From contig JAQWPM010000012.1 in the NCBI GenBank assembly GCA_029245345.1, forward strand, positions 124,001 to 188,000: DNA of 64,000 bases, written 5' to 3'. The notes below the pieces were generated by a model. That model was given only the letters and a program-made list of their open reading frames with translations. It was not told the DNA's origin and made no database searches. Both the position numbers and the translations under genes were made by a program. Below, piece after piece: positions 17,040 to 26,185 of this stretch. Origin of the DNA: Longimicrobiales bacterium. Lineage in GTDB: Bacteria; Gemmatimonadota; Gemmatimonadetes; Longimicrobiales; Gaopeijiaceae. Numbering within the stretch: position 1 is the first letter of the stretch; the number at the start of each line of letters is the position of its first letter.

Positions 17040-17600
17040 CATGGCGGCATGCATCGGGGATTCACTCTTCTCGGTCGCTTCTGGGAAGACCTCGCCCAGC
17101 GAGATCAATCCGAAAGCCAGCGCGTACACGTCCCAGATAAAAGACGTGCCCGCCGCCCTGCGGGATGAGTCGTGCGAGTGATCCACCGACATCTCCCACG
17201 CCCTGGATCAAAACCGTGCTCCCCATGACCGAGTCGGTGCCATATACATGCTCCAGCGCTGCACGAATCTCTTCATACACACCGAGCGCCGTATACGGAC
17301 CGGGATCTGTCGGGCGTCCCGGGATGCCATGCACCTGACGGATTTGCCTCCGCCCACCGGGAGCCCCGTTGCCGCCCACTTGTGGGTCATGCCACGAGCC
17401 AACCGCATCGCATCGCCCAGACCCTCTTCCGGCCGGTCGTAGACCTTCATCCGACAGCCACCCGTAGCAGGCCCCAGGGTATCGTCGTGGTTCGCCACGA
17501 CGATCCAACTTCCGGTGGGGTGGTCTTTAGCGTACGACGACCCCGGCGCCATCCCAGTCCTCAGATCAGTTCAAGGAACGTCTCTTCGCCGAAGGCCCCC
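17040..17600 (-). pseudogene. Relic of a Leu/Glu-type amino-acid dehydrogenase
   Basis: Pieces of a leucine-dehydrogenase-like enzyme occur in order in three frames: GEETFLELI (about 17600-17562), then TGSWIVVANHDDTLGPATGG and RPEEGLGDAMRLARGMTHKW with VGGGKS, then PYTALGVYEEIRAALEHVYG and VLIQGVGDVGGSLARL, then AGTSFIWDVYA. These are the substrate domain, the catalytic GGGK lysine region and the NAD-binding Rossmann start. A TGA after FLELI and at least three frame changes break it, and the C-terminal third is absent. The intact enzyme (about 350 residues) deaminates branched-chain amino acids. Confidence 0.85.
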
Positions 17601-17620
17601 GGCCTAGAAGGCCACGAAGG

Positions 17621-19156
17621 TCAGCGGTCTGATACGATGCGCGAGTAACTCTCAGGATTCCATTTCGGGCGTTCCGCAGCATTTGCGATATCGACCCCTA
17701 AGTAGAAAACCAAGCGAGCGATGCGCGCTGCCTTTTCCGTATCGATCCGGTCCGGCTCGTCGTCCCGTCCGTGATAGTCGTCGTGGGTACCGTTGAAGAA
17801 GAAGAGCACCGGCACACCCTTGCGAGCGAAGTTGTAATGGTCCGAACGGAAGTAGAACCGCTCTTCCGGCCATACATCGTCAATCGCAGTCATGCGTAGC
17901 TCGGGATGGTCTCCGTTCACACGATTGAGCGTCTCGCCCAGATCCGAGTGTTCTTTCCCGATCGCCACGATCGTATCCGTCCAATTCCGACCAACCATAT
18001 CAGTGTTCAGGTCGGCAACCATGGATTCGATTGGCACCGTTGGATTCTCCGCGAACCACTCGGAACCCCATAGTCCCTTCTCTTCACCACTCACGAGGAT
18101 GAAGAGGGTCGAACGCTTGGGTGCGACCGGGAGAGAGGCCATCGCTTCGGCCACTTCGATGACGGCGACCGTTCCCGATGCGTCATCGTCCGCTCCATTA
18201 AAGATGGAGTCACCGTTCGCATCCGGTGCACCCATCCCGACGTGGTCCATGTGACCGGAAAAGACCACGTACTCGTTCTTGAGTTCGGGGTCACTGCCTT
18301 CCAGGACCGCAACGACGTTTGGTGCGTCAATCATCTCCGAGCGCATGCTCTGGGAAACGGTGACCTGAAGGTCTTCCACAACCAAGATCTCGACGTCCCC
18401 CTCCGCACGGGCCTGAAGCGGAATCATGTTCACGCCGTGCTCTCGCAAGACTTCCTGGAGTGACTGCGTCCGTACCTGGAGAAGTGGCTCAAACGCATCC
18501 GAGCCACCACCGTTCTCGCCTCCCCATCCTTTCTGAACGCCGGACCCCATAGAACGGCGAGCGTTACTCGCCCAACGCTCATCCTCAGTGGAGTTCGTGA
18601 TGATCACTGAAAGGGCACCTGCCTCCCGCATCTGTCCGAGCGTCTCGAACATTGAACGATCGATGCCCTGGGCATCAGCAGAGAGCACCCAAACCACGTG
18701 AGCGCCCGCAAGCGCGTTGCCGGCGAAGGCGCCATCCATTCCTAGCGATCCCGAGACGAGAGCAAGCCGCCCGGTGGCCTCTCCTTCAGCGGAAGCACCA
18801 AACAGCGGGAGCAGATCCTCTCCGAACGAGAGGCGTGCGCCGCCCACGTCCATGCCCGAGGCTTCCGCGTCAACCGTCACTGACCGCAGCGGATAGCGCT
18901 GAATGAAGCCACCGTCCTCGACACCCCCGCGGAGCCCCATGCGGCGGAACTCTGATGCGGCCCATTCAGCGGTCTTGCTCAAACCGGGGCTCGGAGTGTC
19001 TCGTCCCTGCATGGAGTCGTGCGCGATCACTCCAATGCGGTACGCGTAGTCGTCCTGCGTGATGGTCGCGACTGCCTCTTCGAGTCCTGCCTGCTGGGCC
19101 GATAGTGCTGCCGGGGCCAGAAGGGCGACGGCAATCGCCCGGAAAGTCTTCGTCAT
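17621..19156 (-). CDS. Secreted M28-family zinc aminopeptidase with PA-like insert
   Basis: The 511-residue protein has a signal peptide (FRAIAVALLAPAALSAQQ). The C-terminal half carries the M28 metal ligands in order: VVFSGHMDHVGMG, FNGADDDASGTVAVIEVAEA, VSGEEKGLWGSEWF, VADLNTDMVGRN and DDYH. Between signal peptide and catalytic domain lies an approximately 200-residue region with a PA-like insert (GAHVVWVLSADAQGI). It removes N-terminal amino acids from peptides outside the cytoplasm. ATG 19156 was chosen because the signal peptide begins there; the frame is open further up without homology. Confidence 0.9.
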   Translation of the reverse strand: MTKTFRAIAVALLAPAALSAQQAGLEEAVATITQDDYAYRIGVIAHDSMQGRDTPSPGLSKTAEWAASEFRRMGLRGGVEDGGFIQRYPLRSVTVDAEASGMDVGGARLSFGEDLLPLFGASAEGEATGRLALVSGSLGMDGAFAGNALAGAHVVWVLSADAQGIDRSMFETLGQMREAGALSVIITNSTEDERWASNARRSMGSGVQKGWGGENGGGSDAFEPLLQVRTQSLQEVLREHGVNMIPLQARAEGDVEILVVEDLQVTVSQSMRSEMIDAPNVVAVLEGSDPELKNEYVVFSGHMDHVGMGAPDANGDSIFNGADDDASGTVAVIEVAEAMASLPVAPKRSTLFILVSGEEKGLWGSEWFAENPTVPIESMVADLNTDMVGRNWTDTIVAIGKEHSDLGETLNRVNGDHPELRMTAIDDVWPEERFYFRSDHYNFARKGVPVLFFFNGTHDDYHGRDDEPDRIDTEKAARIARLVFYLGVDIANAAERPKWNPESYSRIVSDR

Positions 19157-19194
19157 CGAGGTGCTCTGTGTTGAACGCTTTAGGAGCGTGAAGT

Positions 19195-19238
19195 CTGAAC
19201 AAAAAAGCGGCGGCACACCAGTGTTGGTGCGCCGCCGC
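19195..19238 (-). terminator. Intrinsic terminator after the VIT-sigma-anti-sigma operon
   Basis: A 14-base stem pairs 19207-19220 with 19225-19238 (one A-C mismatch) around a 4-base loop. On the minus strand it is followed by six T residues (19206-19201). It lies 22 bases after the anti-sigma stop and ends the three-gene operon. Confidence 0.85.
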
Positions 19239-19260
19239 ATATCCTGCGAATCGCCTGCTG

Positions 19261-20433
19261 TTACGAGGCGCCATCCAGTCGTTCGAGGAGCGCCTGCAGC
19301 TCTTCGACGGTGCGGTTGGCGCGCATGATGAGCCACCCACCATCGCGGGGAGTGATCACACCCGCCTTCCCATCCTCCGGGAACGGATCCAAGTCATCTG
19401 GATCCACACCCTCGGGAAGGTGCAGCAACTCGAGTATCTCCCCGTCCTCGAGCTCTTGAAGAACCCGGACGCCCCCGGCGGTCACACCTTCTGAAATCCA
19501 GGACATATCGATCAACTCGAGTCCGCTAATCACAAACGGGGGCGCATCCCCTACATGTCGATCAGGATCCTCTTCGTCTGAGTGGTTCGACGGGACCAGG
19601 GACAGGCCGGCCGTGGCCTTCCGGGCCGACGTAACCACGTCCGGCCGCCGGCCCTCAGCCCTCAGTACACTGGTGGCGGCGTAGCGCTCAGCCGCCGGTG
19701 CGAGCGCCACCAACTCTGATCCAGAGACTCCGAGCGGCTCTGGCGACTCCTCTGGCGCGGGTGGTCCAGACTGGTCCACGCCTGATTCCGCAGAGTCCAC
19801 AAACTGACGGAATACCGCAGGTGCCTCCGCCGTCATCTCCCGCAATCCGGTCCTCGGCAGTGCATCCGTCATCGATTCCTGGACGGGTGACGCGGCCCTC
19901 TCGACGTCCTCCCGGACTCGATCAGGTGCTGCCTGCGCCACAACATCAGAAGAGGTGGTGGCCGAGGTGGCCGCTGCGACCAAGTCCTCGTCGTCCGCCG
20001 TCACCTCGAGTCCCGCGAGCTCCTCAGAGAGAGACCGCAACGGAGCACGTGGGGCCGACGGAACCTCAATCGGATCCATCATGCCAAGCGGAATCACTTC
20101 TCCGCCTCGCAGCATCCAGCCTGCTCCTACCGCCAACACCACAGAGGCGGCCCAACCCATTCTGTAGAGACGACCACTGGTGCCGGTCGGCTCAACCCGC
20201 ACGGCAGCAGCTCGGGACCGGAGGTCCTCGAGCGGAGGCATATCCAACGGAGGCAAGATTCCGCCCAGAATCGCGATCGCCTCATCACGGACGGCCCCAG
20301 CCTCGCCCAACTGGATCGAACACTGTGTACATCTCGCAAGGTGGTCCCGAACCGAATCGGCCTCGCCACCGGGGAGTTGATCGAGAGCTCCATCCAAGTA
20401 GGCATGAAGGATCCCTTCGCTAACGTGCGACAT
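19261..20433 (-). CDS. Large transmembrane anti-sigma factor with zf-HC2 finger
   Basis: The 390-residue protein begins SEGILHAYLDGALDQLPGGE and carries HLARCTQC, the anti-sigma zinc finger that grips ECF sigma factors. One membrane span lies at about 101-120 (YRMGWAASVVLAVGAGWML). The periplasmic part is about 270 residues: a long Ala/Glu/Pro-rich linker and then a folded-looking C-terminal segment (VISGLELIDMSWISEGVTAG, GGWLIMRANRTVEELQALLERL). This outside domain is far larger than in most anti-sigma factors. ATG 20433 overlaps the sigma gene by 14 bases. It is the last gene of the operon. Confidence 0.85.
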   Translation of the reverse strand: MSHVSEGILHAYLDGALDQLPGGEADSVRDHLARCTQCSIQLGEAGAVRDEAIAILGGILPPLDMPPLEDLRSRAAAVRVEPTGTSGRLYRMGWAASVVLAVGAGWMLRGGEVIPLGMMDPIEVPSAPRAPLRSLSEELAGLEVTADDEDLVAAATSATTSSDVVAQAAPDRVREDVERAASPVQESMTDALPRTGLREMTAEAPAVFRQFVDSAESGVDQSGPPAPEESPEPLGVSGSELVALAPAAERYAATSVLRAEGRRPDVVTSARKATAGLSLVPSNHSDEEDPDRHVGDAPPFVISGLELIDMSWISEGVTAGGVRVLQELEDGEILELLHLPEGVDPDDLDPFPEDGKAGVITPRDGGWLIMRANRTVEELQALLERLDGAS

Positions 20434-20932
20434 TGGCCTTCTCCGTCTCCGTCTCGTGATATGCATCTGCTAGACGGCGGCGGGCACGTGCGAGCGTGGT
20501 CCCAATCGCCCCCACCGCCAGCCCCGCCTGCCTGGCAATTTCCGTGTAGCTCTGTCCGGCGTCCCACAAAAGGAGGACATCGCGGTCGCGGTCACTGAGT
20601 CCTTCCAAGGCCGCCTTCACACGGACCATCCTCTCTTGCTCGGACAACTGATCGTTCAAGTCGGGAGCTGAAGCTTGGAGGTCCTCGGTCTCACTCTTGA
20701 GAAGGGTGAGGTGTCGCTTGCGCCGTATTACAGTGCGGGCTTCGTCACGAGCTAGGTTGGCGGCAACTTGAAAGAGCCACGCCCGGGGTTTTTTGGGCTC
20801 GTGGCGCAGCGCGCGCACGAACGCCTCCTGCGCGAGATCCTGAGCCCGTTCGACATCCCACACCTTCCGGTGCAGAAAGCGCACGAGGTCGGGATAGGTG
20901 TTCCGATATACGTCGGTCCAGTCCACGCTCAT
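20420..20932 (-). CDS. ECF sigma factor of the VIT/vWA operon
   Basis: The 170-residue protein has region 2 (VYRNTYPDLVRFLHRKVWD, DLAQEAFVRALRHE, WLFQVAANLARDEART) and region 4 (LEGLSDRDRDVLLLWDAGQS, YTEIARQAGLAVGAIGTTLARARRRL). Its ATG (20932-20930) overlaps the stop of the VIT/vWA gene by 4 bases, and its end overlaps the anti-sigma start by 14 bases, so the three are translationally coupled. It likely recruits RNA polymerase to an operon-linked regulon; the target promoters are unknown. Confidence 0.88.
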   Translation of the reverse strand: MSVDWTDVYRNTYPDLVRFLHRKVWDVERAQDLAQEAFVRALRHEPKKPRAWLFQVAANLARDEARTVIRRKRHLTLLKSETEDLQASAPDLNDQLSEQERMVRVKAALEGLSDRDRDVLLLWDAGQSYTEIARQAGLAVGAIGTTLARARRRLADAYHETETEKANVAR

Positions 20933-23181
20933 CGCACCGCCTCCCCATTTCGAAATGCATCTACCAGCTCGGTGAGCCGATCGTTGTCGATCTCGTCGAG
21001 CCCCGTGTCAGAAATACTGATGCTCATCTGCTGCCCAGCAATGATCACACGATCCAATTCACCGAATACCGGTGCGAGTTCCGGAAGGGCGCGCACGAAT
21101 TCGAAGTACGCGGTGCTGAACGCTTTCACTTCGATCACTTCCAGAACATCGTCGTGCGTCGCATCCGTCCATACGCCACGCTCTAGCGTGAAGGTCCGCC
21201 CCGCCACCGCACGTACGGTCGCCGTCTCACCCCCAGCGTATTCCTCTTCCATTTGTCTGAGCTCGTCGAGCGTCGTCGCTTCCCTCCGCTTGCGTGCGGC
21301 GGACGCGTCTCGCACAGCACGCTGTCCGCTGGCCTGTGCAGGGGAGTTCAGCGTCCCGACGGCGGTGCGGGCGGCCCCTGTGACCATCAAGCGCTGCATA
21401 TCCGGCATGCCCGGCGTAGCAGCTACGATGTCCGGTTCCTGTACGAGGTAGGACGTGTACTTGCTCGGCAGACCGTACCGGAGCGCCACGCCACGTATCT
21501 CAGCGATCAACGACTCGGACGCACCTTCCGTCCAGATCTGGCGCTCGAGGTGTCCCAATTTTCTGGAGGCCCAGAGCCGAGGGATGTACCCGTTCGCTTC
21601 AGTCGCTTCCGGAAAACGAACTTCAGTCGTGAACGTCAGAGCCGCCCCAGCTCGGCTCCCGTCAACGCTCACCCGGCTTTGCCCATCTCCCTCATAACGC
21701 CCGAACAGCACCAACTCCTGCCCGACAAAGACGTCGGGGATTCGAACGGGAAAGACGTCGGTCAATCGCGTCGGGCCACCGGAGAGTGCGATGTCTGTGA
21801 GCACAGGGTGCCGGATCTTCGCAGTGAGGAGCCCGACGACCCTCTCCACATTCTCGCCCGGCTGCACGTAATCGGTGCTCCCCCGGCCAGCCTCGCCCAA
21901 ACGATCGAGCAGATGGGTGTTCACGTCGTGCCCCACACCAAAGGTGAACACACGTGCCCGACCAGCGACTTTCTCAGCCCGATCAGCCAACCGTTCGGGC
22001 GACTGCTCACCGACCGACGGGAGGCCATCTGTGAGGAACACCACGATCGGGAGCCGCTCCTCGGGGCTCTCGAGCCGGAAGGCCTCTTCAAGCGCCGACC
22101 CAATGTCGGTGCCGCCGTCCGCCACCAACCGCGAAACCCATTCCCGGGCCTCTGCCACTTCGTGCCCGGTCGCCAGAGACCAATCCACGCCACTCATTCT
22201 GACAGAGTTCGAGAACGCGATCAGGCGAAAGCGGTCATCGCGAGAGAGCGACCCCAGGAGCTGGTTCAGCGCCTGTCGCGCCTGGACGATCTTGTCGCCC
22301 GACATGGACCCGGACACGTCCAGCACGACTGTAACGTCCCTGGGCGCCGCTTCTATTCTGAGGCGCTCTGGAGACAACGTCAGCATGAAGTATCCGTCCT
22401 CACCAACAGGACGGTGCGTGGCGAGCGACAGTCCCACGTCCGCTCCCGCGAACGGAAAGAAGATCGATAGCCGACCGAGAACTTCGTCGTCGACGCTGAC
22501 ATCGAGTCCCTCTTCATGCCGACTGACCTCCAAGTCATGGGTCGGAGAGAACGGATCCAAGAAGTCGTGACCGTTCGCCACTTCTATCTCGAACGAGGCT
22601 TCAACCGGCTCAGGAACAGACCTGCCTTCCGGCGTATGGATCCCCGAGCGCCCCATGGTCCCCCGTACCGCGCCAGCATAGACCAGTTGAAGGGCATCAC
22701 CTGCGCGCTTCAGCACCTGCGTGTATCGGAGCGTCACCTTCCGCTCCTGACCGGGCTCGATAGGGAAGACACGTGCCCGCAAGAGTCCGTGTCCGGCCAA
22801 CTCGATGAGGGCAGGGTCGGCCCTGCGACGGACGATGTCTTCATAGATGCGCCGGGCCTGGCCTGCGTCCATGATCTCGCCGCGGAGTTCTGTGTCGCCC
22901 TGAAAGAGGGAAAAGCCCTCGAAGACAGCCTCACTCGGGAGCGGGTATAGATAGTCTCCCTCTGCGACCCGATTTCCGTCGTTCACGAACCATTCAGTCA
23001 CCTCGACCACAGCCACACGGCCATGGACGCGAACACGAACGTCACTGCGCACTTTCTCCACAGAGAACCCGCCCCGCAGAACGGGAAGTTCGACCCATCC
23101 CTGTGCCGACGCTGGAGCGGCCGCCCCCATAAGAGCCACCACCAATCCCATCGATACCATCCACCGGCCGGGTGTCCGCAT
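20929..23181 (-). CDS. Secreted VIT and von Willebrand A domain protein
   Basis: The 750-residue protein begins at ATG 23181 with AGGAGG a few bases upstream and a signal peptide (VSMGLVVALMGAAAPASAQG). The VIT domain covers about 25-150 (VEVTEWFVNDGNRVAEGDYL, ARRIYEDIVRRRADPALIE, RVFPIEPGQERKVTLRYTQV). The vWA domain starts near 280 with the MIDAS motif DVSGSMSG, so it likely binds a divalent metal and a protein partner. The C-terminal 200 residues include a helical stretch with GVALRYGLPSKYTSYL. It heads the VIT-sigma-anti-sigma operon. In animals VIT/vWA proteins are matrix ligands; here the role is not known. Confidence 0.88.
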   Translation of the reverse strand: MRTPGRWMVSMGLVVALMGAAAPASAQGWVELPVLRGGFSVEKVRSDVRVRVHGRVAVVEVTEWFVNDGNRVAEGDYLYPLPSEAVFEGFSLFQGDTELRGEIMDAGQARRIYEDIVRRRADPALIELAGHGLLRARVFPIEPGQERKVTLRYTQVLKRAGDALQLVYAGAVRGTMGRSGIHTPEGRSVPEPVEASFEIEVANGHDFLDPFSPTHDLEVSRHEEGLDVSVDDEVLGRLSIFFPFAGADVGLSLATHRPVGEDGYFMLTLSPERLRIEAAPRDVTVVLDVSGSMSGDKIVQARQALNQLLGSLSRDDRFRLIAFSNSVRMSGVDWSLATGHEVAEAREWVSRLVADGGTDIGSALEEAFRLESPEERLPIVVFLTDGLPSVGEQSPERLADRAEKVAGRARVFTFGVGHDVNTHLLDRLGEAGRGSTDYVQPGENVERVVGLLTAKIRHPVLTDIALSGGPTRLTDVFPVRIPDVFVGQELVLFGRYEGDGQSRVSVDGSRAGAALTFTTEVRFPEATEANGYIPRLWASRKLGHLERQIWTEGASESLIAEIRGVALRYGLPSKYTSYLVQEPDIVAATPGMPDMQRLMVTGAARTAVGTLNSPAQASGQRAVRDASAARKRREATTLDELRQMEEEYAGGETATVRAVAGRTFTLERGVWTDATHDDVLEVIEVKAFSTAYFEFVRALPELAPVFGELDRVIIAGQQMSISISDTGLDEIDNDRLTELVDAFRNGEAVR

Positions 23182-23306
23182 CACATTCCTCCTGTGTCTT
23201 TCCTCCATCGGCCTATATGACGCTCCGGGCGCACCCCCTTGCACAGGACGACCCTAATTGACTCATTCCAGGTCCGGAAATACGAACTGATTCGGAGAAT
23301 TTACCC

Positions 23307-24440
23307 CTGAAGATCGTGGTGTTGGGCGGCGGAAGAGTTGGAAACGCCATCGTGCGCGACCTCGCCGCCGAAGAGGACTTTTCAGTCCTCGTGGTCGACG
23401 TTGACCCTGTCGCTGTGGATCGTCTCACGGAGCACGGTGCCGACGGAGTCGTTGCAGATCTTTCAGATCTGAAGATGGTTTCGAAGGCGGTCGCGGACGC
23501 AGACCTCGTCGTCAGCGCCGTACCCGGTTTCATGGGCTACCAGACCGTGGAACGCGTTCTTCAAGAGGGACGACCCATTGTCGACATTTCGTTCTTCCCG
23601 GAAGACGCGTTCGGACTCGACGCGCTCGCGAAGGAACAAGGCGTACCATGCCTCGTCGACTGTGGCGTGGCTCCTGGCCTCAGCAACATGATGTTCGGAC
23701 GTCTCGAGGAGCACTTGGACGAGACCTACTCGTTCCACTGCTTGGTCGGCGGACTCCCCGTGGAGCGTTCGTGGCCCTGGGAGTACAAGGCGCCATTCTC
23801 CCCAAGAGACGTGATCGCGCTCTACATGCGCGAGGCTCGCATGAGGAAGGGTGGTGTTGAAGTCGCTCTTCCCGGCCTCTCCGAAGTCGAACTGGTGAAC
23901 TTCCCTGGGCTGGGGACCCTGGAGGCTTTCAACACAGACGGTCTGCGCTCGCTCCTGAAAACGTCGGACGTCCCGGAAATGGTCGAGAAGACCATGCGAT
24001 ACCCGGGGCACGCCGACAAAATGAAGGTGCTCCGCGACGCCGGCTTTTTCTCTTCGCAAGACATCTCAGCAGCATCGGGAATCGTTAAGCCAAGGGACGT
24101 CACTGAGGCCCTCCTGTTCGACGCTTGGACGTTTGACGAAGGCGAGCCGGACCTGACCGTCATGCGCATCACGATTGAAGGAGCGAAGGACGACAAAGCG
24201 CTCCTGCACACATACAACATGCTCGACTACTACAACCCGGACACTGAGACCTCATCCATAGCTCGGACGACGGGATACACATGCACCGGCATGGTACGAT
24301 TGGTCACGAGTGGACTCTGGAACGAGCCAGGCGTAGCACCGCCTGAGATCGTCGGCCGAAACGCGGAGTGTTTCGATTCCGTGATCAATCATTTGGAAGA
24401 CCGAGGCGTGCACATCTTCCAACGTGTAGACGAGCTCTAG
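23307..24440 (+). CDS. Saccharopine dehydrogenase-like oxidoreductase
   Basis: The protein of about 377 residues has a Rossmann nucleotide-binding N-terminus (KIVVLGGGRVGNAIVRDL and VLVVDVDPVAVDRL), then YQTVERVLQEGRPIVDISFF and VPCLVDCGVAPGLSNMMFG, as in the Lys9/saccharopine reductase family. It probably uses NAD(P) on an amino-acid adduct in the cytoplasm. A standard start is missing: the first beta strand needs a start at about 23307, which is CTG, with GGAG 9 bases upstream. The first GTG (23316) would cut off KIV. The gene is divergent from the VIT operon across a 125-base gap. Confidence 0.85.
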   Translation: MKIVVLGGGRVGNAIVRDLAAEEDFSVLVVDVDPVAVDRLTEHGADGVVADLSDLKMVSKAVADADLVVSAVPGFMGYQTVERVLQEGRPIVDISFFPEDAFGLDALAKEQGVPCLVDCGVAPGLSNMMFGRLEEHLDETYSFHCLVGGLPVERSWPWEYKAPFSPRDVIALYMREARMRKGGVEVALPGLSEVELVNFPGLGTLEAFNTDGLRSLLKTSDVPEMVEKTMRYPGHADKMKVLRDAGFFSSQDISAASGIVKPRDVTEALLFDAWTFDEGEPDLTVMRITIEGAKDDKALLHTYNMLDYYNPDTETSSIARTTGYTCTGMVRLVTSGLWNEPGVAPPEIVGRNAECFDSVINHLEDRGVHIFQRVDEL

Positions 24441-24459
24441 AGGGCCTCCCTCAGAGGGC

Positions 24460-26040
24460 CTATCTGCCTGGTGCAGCCACCCGCAGTACAGGTAGCTCAC
24501 CGGCTTCGATTTGCTCATCGAGGAGCGCCCACGCGACGAAGCCATCATCCGAACGCGGCTCCAGCAGCGTAAAGGCTAGCCGGCCAAGGGGCTGATCCAC
24601 CGACACGTACGCGGTCCCGGCCGGGAGAGTCTCGATGGTGGCGACCCAGTTGCCCCAAATCGTCCGCTCGTGGCGGCCCTGGAATTCGCGCGGGGCGACT
24701 GTGGTCGAGTCGATCACGAATCGCTCCACCGGGAGTTCTCTCTCGGTAGCGTATCGGATCACCGTGAGCCCGTGCGCTTCGATCTTGTCGATCGCCTCGT
24801 CCGCCTCTGGAAGGATGTAATACGCCGCCGGGGCAATTGCGGTCTCAGCGGGTTCGAAGGTGCCGTACTCGTACATCCGCGTGGGGTTCACCACATCCCG
24901 CCGGCGCAGAATAATCGAGCCGGTGTTCGGATGCCGTTCCTCATCGACTTCACCCATGAGGATCGTGACTTCCTGTTCGGACTGCTGGAACTGAGCGCGC
25001 GTGGCCAGGCTCGTGCCTACGACCGTCTGACGATCCGCAGCAGCAACGATATCCCTGATCTCTCCGGCATTCTGTTCCGCGAAATCCAGCACCTCTTCAA
25101 CGAACCACAACGTGCCACGCACTCGGTCCTCGAAGGTGGCATAGGCGTACGCCTCACTCAGGATCGCAAAGCGATTCCGAAGCCCGACGTAGTTGTTGTT
25201 GAAGCGCGGGCGGTGATCGAAGGTGTACCACCCGGGGCGCCGCGGATTCGCATTCCCATAGTAGTAGTAGTCCCACCCATGCTTCTCCTTCACGCGTGAC
25301 GTCACCTCAGGAAGCCATCGATCGCGAAGCATACGATCGATGGAAGAAGGCGTGTTCGGGTGCAAGGGCGGCGAATAGGTGAGGTGGTACGCGTGCCTCG
25401 TCCCGTTGGTGGTGTGCAAGTCGATACCAACGTGAGGGTCATAGGCGTTCATCATACCGACCAAGGATCGAGCCTCTGGAGAATCCAGCTTGGTATGATC
25501 TCGATTCAGATCGAGCCCTTGAGCGTTCGGACGCTGTCCCATCCCGCCAATAGGGCCGTGCTGCCGTGGTCGATTCCCCAGCGACACGCGCTCGTTCCCG
25601 TCGGCGTTGTAGATAGGGGCCACAAGGAGGACGAGATCGTTCGTCCATGTTGGGTAGTCACCAGTAGCAAATCGCCGTAACAACATGAGCAACGCTTCTT
25701 TGCCACAGACCTCACCGGCGTGGATGTTGCCTTGGATATAGACCCGGGTCTTCCCGGTTCCGAGCACCGACTCCGGTGTCGCATCGGGGGCCCCCACTAT
25801 CAGGAGCGGCAGCGCGCGGCCCTCGTTGGTATAACCGAACGTCGTCATGTGAATATCCTGCGACATCTCGGCAATGCGCGTCGCGAGTTCTACCACGTCC
25901 TCGTACGAGCTGGTCTCGGTGAACTCCGTCCGTTCGGCGCGCGTGAGCAGTTCGTCGAAACGCGCCTGTGCGGCAGAAGGCACGGGAGCGCCAATCGAGG
26001 CGAACCCGAAGACAATCAGAGCAATCGTAGTGCGGCGCAT
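24460..26040 (-). CDS. Secreted M14-family zinc carboxypeptidase
   Basis: The 526-residue protein has a signal peptide (IALIVFGFASIGAPVPSAAQ). The metal site is HAGEVCGKEALL, the HxxE of M14 peptidases, and the distal histidine lies in VGIDLHTTNGTRHAYHLTY. It also has SPEARSLVGMMNAYDP and the NNNYVGLRNRFAILSEAYAY catalytic-glutamate region typical of the family. A C-terminal 180-residue extension is beta-rich. It trims C-terminal residues from peptides outside the cytoplasm. ATG 26040 gives the signal peptide; the ATG at 26058 adds six residues. Confidence 0.88.
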   Translation of the reverse strand: MRRTTIALIVFGFASIGAPVPSAAQARFDELLTRAERTEFTETSSYEDVVELATRIAEMSQDIHMTTFGYTNEGRALPLLIVGAPDATPESVLGTGKTRVYIQGNIHAGEVCGKEALLMLLRRFATGDYPTWTNDLVLLVAPIYNADGNERVSLGNRPRQHGPIGGMGQRPNAQGLDLNRDHTKLDSPEARSLVGMMNAYDPHVGIDLHTTNGTRHAYHLTYSPPLHPNTPSSIDRMLRDRWLPEVTSRVKEKHGWDYYYYGNANPRRPGWYTFDHRPRFNNNYVGLRNRFAILSEAYAYATFEDRVRGTLWFVEEVLDFAEQNAGEIRDIVAAADRQTVVGTSLATRAQFQQSEQEVTILMGEVDEERHPNTGSIILRRRDVVNPTRMYEYGTFEPAETAIAPAAYYILPEADEAIDKIEAHGLTVIRYATERELPVERFVIDSTTVAPREFQGRHERTIWGNWVATIETLPAGTAYVSVDQPLGRLAFTLLEPRSDDGFVAWALLDEQIEAGELPVLRVAAPGR

Positions 26041-26185
26041 ATCCGTGATTCCAAGCAATTGGTTCGGGTCAGGGACGGCAAATTACCGTGGCTTCGAACG
26101 CATGGCCACGCCCCGACGTTTCCTAGTAGCTTCTGGCGCCACCAAAGAGTGGTGTACGCTCCAGCGACCCTCGCCGTCAGCGATT

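Noticed and set aside
21253-22470. 405-residue open frame opposite the VIT/vWA gene
   Set aside because: Antisense to a gene with VIT and vWA motifs and a strong ribosome-binding site; no recognisable domain.
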